A DNA stretch of 23,844 nucleotides from Porogramme epimiltina (taxonomy: Eukaryota > Basidiomycota > Agaricomycetes > Polyporales > Polyporaceae): positions 1 through 23,844 of the forward strand of contig FTLJ01000585.1 of the NCBI GenBank assembly GCA_900155495.1, in the 5' to 3' direction. The position numbers were made by a program, and so were the translations under genes. Under the pieces are notes generated by a model. The model had not been told where the DNA came from, did not search any database, and saw only the letters and a program-made list of their open reading frames with translations. How positions within the stretch are numbered: position 1 is the stretch's first letter; every line of letters starts with the position of its first letter. This document shows, piece by piece, positions 9,992-21,445 of the stretch.

Positions 9992-12934
9992 TCAAACCCG
10001 TGTCCGCTCCGCGGCGATCTCCTGCAGCTCCGCGAGCCGCGCCTTCATCTTTGGTCTAAGGGCTCGTCAATAACCTGTGCAACACCGATCAAACACAACA
10101 AGGGCAGACGTACACCTCGAGCAGCTTGATATCGAGCGCCTCCTTCTCCTGCTGCAGCGCTAGCCGCTTCTCAGCGTCCAGTTTCGTACTGTGAGCGTCA
10201 CGGAGGATATGTCAGCACACGCTCGCGCCGCAAGAGAGTGTAGGGAAACGCGACGCACAAGACGTATCCACCCTGGCCGTACTGGAGGATCATCGAGTGG
10301 TACTTCCACAGCGAGGGCCGATGCGAGACCGTGAGGAGCGTGATGCCGAGGCGCGTCGCGTGCTCCATCATCATGCCCTCCATGTCCGGCGGGACGAGGG
10401 ACGTCGCCTCATCAAGCACGGCGTACTGCGTGATGCCCGAGAATCAGCAAACACAACCGGGGAACGCGAACAAGAAGGGGGAAAGGGGGACGGTACCTTG
10501 GGCTTGTGGTAGAACAACCGCGCCCAGGCGATCTTCTGTTGGTCGCCCCCGCTGAGTGCCTCGCGCCACTCGCGCGCGGCGTCCCAGCCGCCTTCGCGCT
10601 CGACAATGTGCTCCATCTGGACGGTGGCGAGAACGTCGAGTAAGTCGTCATCCGTAATTCCCCCTATGTTTGTCGTGACGTCAGGAAACCCCGAAGAAGC
10701 TATGCGGAAACCAGGATGAGACATACGAGCTTCCATGTCCTCCTTGCTGTGAGGGTAGATGACCTGGTCGCGAAGGGTCCCGAGGGAGAGGTAGGGCCGC
10801 TGAGGGATGAGGATGAACTGGTCCGCGGGTGGCTTGCGAACGATGCCACCATACACTGGCCAGAGGCCGCCCAGGATGCGGAAAAGGGAGGACTTTCCGC
10901 ATCCATTGGGTCCTACGATCAAGAGGTGTTGCTATATGCGTGTTAACAAGATTGGTTCCTCATAATAAAGGGGGGGCTTACGCCTGGTTTGACGTAGAAG
11001 CTCAAACTCTTGACGAGGATGTCGCCGTTGGGGGTCACGATGGGGACATTCTCGAACTGGATCTCGTCTGACAGGTGGACGACCCCACGACCCTTCAAAA
11101 CTAGAGTGAAGGTCAGTCCCGACACAGATGGTAAGAACCAGGGAATACGAACTCTTGGCATTCTCTTCGATACTTGCGCTGCTCACGAGCGCCTTGTCGA
11201 ACTTGCCTTTGCGTACATCCTCCATCGTCTCCAGCAGGAGTGCGACACGAGTGGTGTACCCAGCGAGCTCGGAAAGGTCCTTGTAAGAGTACATCACCCG
11301 GCCAAAGGCATCTGAGGCAGATAATAGCAAACGCCTATTCGTTACGAACCCTATAGCATGGTGAGATGTCGTGTGCGTCGCGGTATAGAACCGGAGACTT
11401 TACCTTCTGTGCGGCCGCCCATATCGAGTGCCGCAACCCCCGGCAGCTTGAAGAACACAGGAATAGCGCAGATGCACAGCTAACAAAGGACGGGGGGTCA
11501 GCCTCTCCACTGCACCGCGCGCCATCGCATAGATGATAGAAGAAACCCACCCCAAAGCTTCCCCACAGCCACTTCACAATGCCCTCCTCGACGCAGCCGT
11601 GCCACCACCGCCTGCGGAGCACGCGGTTTTCGTGCTTGACGAGCCCCGCGTACTCGCGCTCGACGAGCATCTTCTCCGCACCCTCGCCGCCGAAGAACGC
11701 GATCTCCTCTGCGAACTCGGCGAGCCGCGAGTGCGTGTGGCGCAGGTTGCCCGAGAGCTGCGCGGAGAGCGCGGTGTACTGCCCAAAGGGCGGCGTGAGT
11801 GCCCTCACTGCGCATGTTAGGGAAGCACACGGGCGTTTGAGCGACAGTCAGGGTTGCTATTGTGTGAGAGAAAAGAGTCACTGACGGAGTGCGGCGGACG
11901 CTTGCACGAGGACGGTCAGCAGGACGAGGCCCTCGGCGCCGACGTTCTGGGAGAGCTGGTAGTTGTACAAGATGACGTCGAGGACGGGCTTCGCGACGTT
12001 GGCGTAAATGGCCGCTAGGTGTGTCGAGAATCGTTGGATGTCGTGTGTGATCATTCTGAGGAGCGTTTCAGCTCGTGTGCTAGTTACGGCCCATACGATT
12101 CCACTCACTGATCGGGGTTCTTTATACGGTCGTCCAGGTTGGCTATTCAGTTGCGGTAAACGATCCGCGAGCACATCAACGTTAGCCATGTACGCACCTA
12201 GCTTGTAGAACACTTTCAGGTCATGTGAATCCGCCTCGTCTCCCAAATATTGTTTCATGACTTCTTCCGTGAGGCGTGTTCGGTAAGCGAGGGCGAGCTT
12301 GTTCTGGACATAGCTCAGCCAACTGTTGGTCCATGTTGCTGGGATAGCGACCAATAGCCAACGGAGGATGTTGAGAAGGAACGGCACCGGTTGCGCGCGC
12401 ACCAAAGACGCGACGATCCTAAGTCGGAGCGTTGGGATATTGTCCTTCGGAGCGCGGGGCAAGATCCGGACGACTTACTTTCCATCCAGCGCCGCGACAT
12501 ACAGAGAAATGACGGTGCGGAAAATGAGCAGGCTAGAGTGCATGCACAGAAGGAGGGCCTCTTTGGAGCGCAAACTCGGAATGACGATGCGCAATATGCG
12601 CGATAGCCTCTGATAAAAGAGGGCATCTACCTTGCGGCGAGCGCGAAGCGGCCTCAGTACCTGCGTCCGAGCATGAAGAAGGTTTCGAGCGCACCGCAAC
12701 CCTAGGCTTCGATGGACCTCCTCCCCCATCCTTCCCCTTTCCTTTCCTCCTGGACGATGATGACGACGATGACGAGGGCGGGCGGGCGGAAAGACTTCGG
12801 TAGGTGGACGAGACGACGTAGAAGGCAAAAGCGGCGGTAAGAGTGCGTTGGACGAGAGGCCTGTGGCGAGCGTATGTGTCCACGAGCTGTGCGACGCGCT
12901 CCTTTGAGGGCCTGAGGGTGGATTGTATGGCCAT
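9992..12934 (-). CDS. Peroxisomal ABCD-family half transporter (Pxa1/Pxa2-like)
   Basis: Fourteen exons on the complement: 12695-12934, 12479-12630, 12198-12418, 12109-12142, 11882-12055, 11551-11803, 11404-11479, 11153-11350, 10982-11100, 10727-10931, 10497-10663, 10259-10425, 10114-10188, 9992-10055; 714 residues, uninterrupted. The order is a poly-Ser/basic N-terminus, the ABCD membrane domain with the EAA-like [13 protein letters not shown] (306-318), then one nucleotide-binding domain. That domain has Walker [10 protein letters not shown] (496-504), signature LSGGD (594-598), Walker B VLDEATS (616-622) and the H-loop [10 protein letters not shown]. Known for the family: half transporters dimerise in the peroxisomal membrane and import very-long-chain or long-chain acyl-CoA for beta-oxidation; which of Pxa1 and Pxa2 this is remains open. 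The intron before exon 6 uses an unusual GTGAG acceptor. The 3' end was copied to 6350-6440. Confidence 0.93.
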
Positions 12935-13274
12935 CACATGCGCGTCGCGGGTGAAGGCTCTGGGCGGGTCGGACGGGCGAAGTGGCGAAGAGTGCGGGGA
13001 GGGAGTCTGCGCATATGGCGGCTGCTCGGCTGCATGTGATTGACGCGACGTGTGGGGGCATCTCGATCGCTGCTCTGCCCCGGCCCGACGCCTTGCACGT
13101 CATTTCTTCTCTCTCTCGTTCGACTCGCGAAGCACGCAGCGTGGTGGGCACAGCGCGCATGACCTCTCCATGTGAAGGCGCACGTGGAAGTATCATCCAG
13201 ATCACGCTCTCCTCTCTCTCATCCGCTCAAACACCCGCGACATCCCCAGCCTCCAATAGGTTCGTCTGCCACAA
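12935..13274. promoter_or_regulatory. Bidirectional promoter region
   Basis: 340 bp between the divergent starts of the ABC transporter and the Ser/Arg-rich gene. The part next to the plus-strand ATG is pyrimidine-rich (TTCTTCTCTCTCTCG near 13105, CTCTCCTCTCTCTC near 13208), typical of fungal leaders. No clear TATA box was seen. Confidence 0.45.
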
Positions 13275-14213
13275 ATGTCTCCTATCAACGCCCGGTCAAA
13301 ATCACGCCTTCTCCACAAGACACACTCGCGCGCGGGGTCCCATACAAGTTCTCTCAGTGGCTCTCACTTTCCTGATCTCAAGAAGGTTCCCCGTCGCGAC
13401 AAGTTCTTCTATTATGAACAGAACAAGAAGAAATATGCCTACGAGGTCGACAGGAATGCAACGCCTCCTCTCAAAGTGATCACTCTAGTAGCTGCCCCCA
13501 AGACCCTACCCTCCCAGCCCAAGGCCGACCTCAGCAAGATCAGAGCTCCTCGCGTCACCACCCGTCAACATCTCCAGCACGGTACCAATGAGAACACTAA
13601 GGCCCGTCTTGCTCATCATCCAGCTCTGTCCACCTTAGGAAACATGCAGGTACGCATATAACCACTCTTTGGGACGACTGATTCTCATAAAACGCCTACA
13701 TAGCATTACGGTAATAGAACCGCCGCTTTACGCCCTGCACACACGAAGCAATTATATGCTCTACCCAAGCACACCCACCCGCGCCCTCGTTCCTACTCTC
13801 GCGAATCTCAACTTCAAGTCCCCTCGCGTGCTAGCTCTCGACCACTCTCTCGTTCTAGTTCTCGCCCCTGGTCTCGGGACTCTTCTCTTACCAGTTCTCA
13901 AACTGTTCCTCGCCATGGACCTTCCCTGCATGACACTCTTCCGCCGGCTCTTCACTCAACCCCGAAAAAGCCCCGTGCAGGTGCCGCCCGCGCCCCTGGT
14001 GCCCCAAAAGTCTCTCGCGTACGCCGCAGCTCTAGCGGGGTGTCACTCAAGACAAGCCACCCTTTCCCCCGGTCGCCTTCCTCAGGGCCTTTTCAGAAAC
14101 CTTCGCCGGCTAATGTTTCTGGCGAAACCCCCGGATACACCTCACTTGGCTCGTACCTACGGACCTCGTTCCCCGTCTTTCTCCCTATCTTTGGGCGCAC
14201 TCTCGGCTTCTAG
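13275..14213 (+). CDS. Ser/Arg/Pro-rich predicted protein, unknown function
   Basis: Two exons, 13275-13649 and 13704-14213, are joined by a 54-nt intron (GTACGCAT donor, CTACATAG acceptor, phase 0) and give 294 residues. Exon 2 has no ATG near its start, so this frame is easy to miss, but it stays open for 169 codons. Exon 1 carries a basic-aromatic stretch FPDLKKVPRRDKFFYYEQNK (about residues 32-51). Exon 2 encodes an SR-dipeptide-rich segment (about 154-198), a KKPRAGAARAP basic patch near 213 and a hydrophobic end (SFPVFLPIFG). Mostly disordered; no enzyme motif seen and no family recognised. The SR and KKPR features fit a nuclear or RNA-associated protein, but that is only a guess. It converges on the GH43 gene 130 bp away. 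Confidence 0.55.
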
Positions 14214-14343
14214 CTATGGTCGCTTTCTTAGCTCTCAGTATACAATCAAGTTATCCATGTACTCTTCTGTTTCACACTATCTTCGACCACAAGTCTGTAG
14301 GTCCAATACCGCGTAAGACTATCGTGTCGTAATGCACCTGTCG

Positions 14344-16274
14344 TTACAATACAATCGTCGTCTCCACAACTTCCTCATCCCCGAGTGCACGAAATTGGGA
14401 GACCGCCGACCACGGGGCCGTCGCGTTCGACCTCGCCCGCTCATACCGGACGCGCACCGTCGTCTTCCCCTTGCTCGCCGCCCCGTCTACAACGAGAAGA
14501 TCCCCGTGAGTGTACACCGTCACCCCCGGCCCTACGTCGACGACCTCCGCGCTTATGCGGTTGATCGGGTTCGTCAAGTCGAACTCCGCACCCGTCGCAC
14601 TCTTCACAGCGACGCTGTACGTGCCGTTCCCGGACCTAGTCGCGTGGATAGAGAAAGGGGCGACGCCGGTGGGGGCGCGCAGGTCCCCCGCGTCCGGGCC
14701 GAAGCCGAGGTACAGCGTGTCGGGGTCGACGAAGAGCCGCGCGGTGTAAAGGTACCGGTCGTCTGACGGCGAAGGGCGCGCGTGGTGCGGGTAGTAGAGC
14801 TCTTTGGGGTTCGAACCGGAAGCGACTACGGAGCCGTGGCCGGTTGAGTATATCGAGCCTGCCGTGAAGTCGTATAATGTCAGCCCACTATAAGACCTAG
14901 AGAGAGAACAGCAACTTGCGAGAGGCGTCCTGGGACAATACCGGGTTCGAGCCGCTCTTGTAGTACGGGCCCGTAACAGCGCGTGAGTACGCATAGCCAA
15001 CGCCATAATCCGGCGATTGGTAGCTGCGAGCATTGCGCGAGCATTAGCGAACCCTTCCCTTGTCTTGTCCGTAACCGAACAAACTCACTTGTTGGCGCTG
15101 TACGTCAGGAAGTAGACCGGCTCCCCGTCCGAGTCCACCGTGCGCACCGTCGTCGAGCCCTCCGCCCACCGCCGGTCCTTCAGCGTGCCCCCACTCGCCG
15201 CGTGGTCATTTACATGTGCGTTCTCCCACGCCTGCGGCTGCAGCGCATACGCAATCACAGACACCCACCCGTCCTTGCGCGTGGGCCCGGGGAACGACGC
15301 GTTCACGGACGTGACCCACCCGGGCGGCGTACCGCGGTGCGCGTCGCGGAACGCCGGGTGCACAGCGGGCAGCGTGCGCGCGGCGGGGTCGCGCCACCAC
15401 GCGTCGTCGAGGCGCACCGCGTAGATGCTGCTCTCCTCGACGTATTTCCCAAACTCGGCGCTCCACACCCAGTTGCGGTACGCGTTGCGCGAGAAGAAGA
15501 GCCAGATCGCGCCGTCGGCGTCCCAGAACACGTTCGGGTCGATCGAGGGGATGTACGTGCCCAGCGGCGCCTGCTGCCCCGCGGCGAGCGTCGCGGGCGG
15601 GGTGAGGTACGGGGGCGACATGAGCAGGTTCACGTCGTGGTAGGACGGGTCGAAGGGGTAGTAGTCGATCGGCCGGTCGGCGATGGAGACGAACGGCCCT
15701 GCGGGGGAGCGGGAGACCGCGACGCCGATTTTGGAGGCTTCCTCAAAGTCCGGGTACCTGGTTTGTGCGAGGTCAGTGAGGATTCTCTGAGTTCCCGACG
15801 GACAGCACTTGCTTGAAGTATTTCGCGATTTTGGTGGGGTTTAGGTACCGCCCAGCATGGAACAGGAAATACCATCCCGTTTCTTCCTGTACGATCGCGC
15901 GAGGTAAGGTATGCGCTATAACTCGTTCTGCAACCCGCCCAACTCACGTTGTAGTAGCACTCCGGGGCCCACCACCAATCCTCCGCCCACACGTTCAGCG
16001 AGTCGTTCTTGATCGCGCCTCCGGGGATCTTGCGCCACGTATTGAGGTCGGGCGACGTGTACACGCCGAAGTACCAGCCCGCGTCGGCGCCCTCGGTGCT
16101 GTACGCCCAGTACGCCCCCGTGGACGCGTCCCAGCGGACATACGGGTCCGCGGCGACCGTCGTCGCATTGTTGATGTACGTTGCGTTCGTGTGCCAACGC
16201 CCTGAGCTCGGAGGATGGGCGTGTGCGAAGGGCGCGACGGCTAGGACGGCGAGTAAGGCCAGTGCAGCGACCAT
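14344..16274 (-). CDS. Secreted glycoside hydrolase family 43 protein
   Basis: Five exons on the complement, 15948-16274, 15813-15886, 15089-15757, 14920-15023 and 14344-14858, give 562 residues. The start at 16274 is followed by a clear signal peptide (VAALALLAVLAVAPFAHA, likely cut after residue 19). The GH43 five-blade propeller residues are visible: base Asp in AADPYVRWD (D43), second Asp in SIDPNVFWD (D207), and general acid Glu in RRWAEGSTTV (E333) followed by GEPVYFLTYSAN. WAEDWWWAPECYYN and YSTGHGSVV are further family blocks. Known for GH43: inverting arabinofuranosidases, arabinanases and xylosidases acting on plant cell walls; the exact substrate cannot be read here. Introns 2 and 4 begin with GCAAGT instead of GT. 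GTGGGG-type motifs upstream near 16290 resemble carbon-catabolite-repressor sites, a weak inference. Confidence 0.88.
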
Positions 16275-16975
16275 GATCACCTCTAGTCGTGTGGGGGGTA
16301 TGTTGAGGAGAGGGCTGCAGGACCTTCATCCTCGTGAGCCTCCCTTGAAGCACCTGATGATTTGTAGTATGCGCCTAAGTCGGGTATGTGGTAGGGGTCA
16401 GGTGGGCAGGCGGGCCGTGGTGGCAGCAATAAACTGATATCCTGTGGAGCTAACCATCAGATGTGCCCATCACCACGAGTGAGCATGTGCAGTGAGGTTC
16501 CCGAGTGGATTTGACGCACCATAGACGACTTGTTGAGTAGATAACCGCAGTCCGGGAGGAGCGCTGATTCTGTGTCTGAGGTCATTAGTAGGGCCAAGTT
16601 TGTCCTGTTCCGGACTAAGTCGTTGTCGATCTTCTTGATCACTGAATACGTGCCCCCACAAACCTGTGCTCACCTCGAGTTGTGGGCGTAATGGTGTGTG
16701 CGTGAAAATCCCCGCCCACACTGTGGCGGTACTCGATGACGACTCGATGACGGCCCGGGTATTAGTAACCTGCGACAAATCCTCGATGGTCAAGACATTG
16801 ACGCCCACCACACACTGCACGACGACTTCGATTCCTATTCTGAACATTTCCTGGTGAAAATCTAAAATACACTCAGGTATACAAACGAGACTGGAGGGGA
16901 AATACCGAAAGCAGAGCAGAGCAAGGGGAACCCATAGCATCGGACCACAACACACATCCGCGCGACCAACCCGCC
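16275..16975. other. Intergenic between MCM3 3' end and GH43 5' end
   Basis: About 700 bp with no supportable gene. The near half serves as GH43 upstream DNA; the far half is MCM3 3' flank. A minus-strand open frame here is only read-through from MCM3 exon 5 in another frame. GTGGGG at about 16291-16296 is the only motif of note. Confidence 0.45.
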
Positions 16976-20256
<3,281 letters not shown>

Positions 20257-20859
20257 GGTGACTAAGCAGATGGGTGGTAGGGGGAGGAGACAGAGGTTGG
20301 GACGCGTTGTGGTGCGTTCATTGACGCGTCCACCCGCGAAAAAGCCGGCCCTAAACACACACGTGACCTCTGTCAGGTATCGTGCCGAAGAGGCCGGACG
20401 GGTATATTCAAAGTGACAAGCCCCACTGGCGTTGGCGAGACAGCGACGACGGCAGAACGCGCTGACACGACATCTGTCGCCGCTCCGGTGCGGGGCGGGG
20501 TTAACTGTTTGCGACTGCATATGCAATGAGAGAATTGCGGACGGAATTCTTGGTGTACATATGATACAGGACGCAATTAATGAACTAGAATAATTCAAGT
20601 AAAGCAACAACGAGGGGACGCGACAGCGGAGGCAGTAAGATAAAGCACCCATCCGCGTGCATAGCATGAGCTACATGACCGTGAAGACCAGAACGAAAGT
20701 GTTGTGTGGACCGCTGCGGTGGCGGGCTCAGTAACCGAGCGTAAATGCCTCAGAGACAAGACCACGCACCAGGTAGACGCAAGGGTAAGATACTGCACAA
20801 CATTCCGTTTGCCACCAGGAGAGTCGGCAGGGGATTCGAGACGGGGACGTTATGGGGGT
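20257..20859. other. Intergenic between the peptide precursor 3' end and MCM3 5' end
   Basis: About 600 bp. The MCM3-proximal part holds the two MCB elements described separately; the rest is 3' flank of the small minus-strand peptide gene. I searched it for a further copy of the SC-PNGS-C repeat and saw none. Confidence 0.5.
20302..20329. promoter_or_regulatory. Pair of MluI cell-cycle boxes upstream of MCM3
   Basis: Palindromic ACGCGT occurs at 20302-20307 and 20324-20329, 46 and 68 bp upstream of the MCM3 ATG, with 22 bp from start to start. In yeasts ACGCGT is the binding site of MBF (Mbp1-Swi6 or Cdc10 complexes), which drives G1/S genes including MCM genes. Placement and pairing support the same control here; conservation of MBF in this organism is inferred. 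Confidence 0.7.
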
Positions 20860-21445
20860 TTAGATGTCTGAGCAGTGGCCGCCACCAGTGCAGCTACGCT
20901 TCTTCTACGGGCATTGTGTGAGCGTCCGATGGGTAAAACGTGACGACGGGCGGACGTACTGCGTCGCCGCACGCCTGCGAGCCGTTGGGGCAACTCCGCT
21001 TCCACTCAGCACTCGAACCACCGCCGGGCCTTCCACGAGCAGCCTAAGAGGGGGTTAAGCGGAGGAGACAGAAAAAGAAACGGCGACGGCTTACGAGTTC
21101 TCGGGAGTCGATCTGCGAGTTAGGCGTTAGATAGAGGACGGTGGCGGAGAGCGTCGCGAACGTACCTCTACGTCGTCCTGGCAGGAGTTGGAGCCGTTGG
21201 GACAGCTGCGCTTCCACTCGGCGCTGTAGCCGCCTCCGGGCCTTCCGCGCGCAGCCTGATGGGAGGAGTTGAGGACGGGGGGTGAATTAAAAACAAGGGA
21301 AACGTACGAGGTCGGTGGACTCGATCTGAGATTTTGAGGGTCAGAGGAGGGGCTGGAGAAGAGGAGGGGGAGAGAAGCTCACCGGTGCGGCCGAGACGAG
21401 GGCGGAGAGGAGGGCGAGGGAGAGGAGGGGAAGGCTGAGACGCAT
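20860..21445 (-). CDS. Secreted Kex2-type repeat precursor of small two-cysteine peptides
   Basis: Six exons on the complement, 21383-21445, 21308-21325, 21166-21255, 21095-21112, 20960-21043 and 20860-20904, give 105 residues; all five introns are 51-57 nt, GT-AG and phase 0. Exon 1 is a signal peptide (MRLSLPLLSLALLSALVSA). Exons 2 and 4 are 18 nt and code IESTDL and IDSREL. Exons 3 and 5 each code AARGRPGGG, then a Ser-rich EWKR, then SCPNGSNSC or SCPNGSQAC. Exon 6 codes KKR, SCTGGGHC, SDI and the stop. Thus each of three S-C-x(5-6)-C loops starts right after a KR dibasic site, as in Kex2-processed repetitive precursors (for example Ustilago Rep1 or ustiloxin-type precursors). No UstY-like or other modifying gene is next door. 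I do not recognise the family; signalling, surface or RiPP-like roles are all open. Confidence 0.78.

Larger units (their letters stand above)
6441..10069. repeat. Tandem segmental duplication, copy B
   Basis: Copy B starts abruptly at 6441, homologous to 2342 in the coiled-coil gene, right after the transporter fragment that ends copy A. It ends at about 10069 inside the last intron of the intact ABC transporter, where homology with 6440 stops. Order and orientation match copy A: coiled-coil gene, then DUF6533 gene, then transporter 3' end. Only the DUF6533 gene survives intact in both copies. Confidence 0.85.

Noticed and set aside
13669..14316. Plus-strand frame of 215 codons over the second exon of the SR-rich gene
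   Set aside because: It is in a different frame, starts inside the intron, and lacks a good ATG; the spliced frame joined to the exon starting at 13275 explains the region better.
14880..14919. Stop codon or frameshift in the GH43 gene near 14893, or a 28-nt intron from a GTTGCT donor
   Set aside because: A GCAAGT donor at 14919 with acceptor at 14859 gives a normal 61-nt intron with a CTGAC branch and restores the GH43 block YSTGHGSVV.
20864..21058. Plus-strand frame of 64 codons
   Set aside because: It is antisense to exons 5 and 6 of the peptide precursor, whose repeats and splice sites give much stronger evidence.
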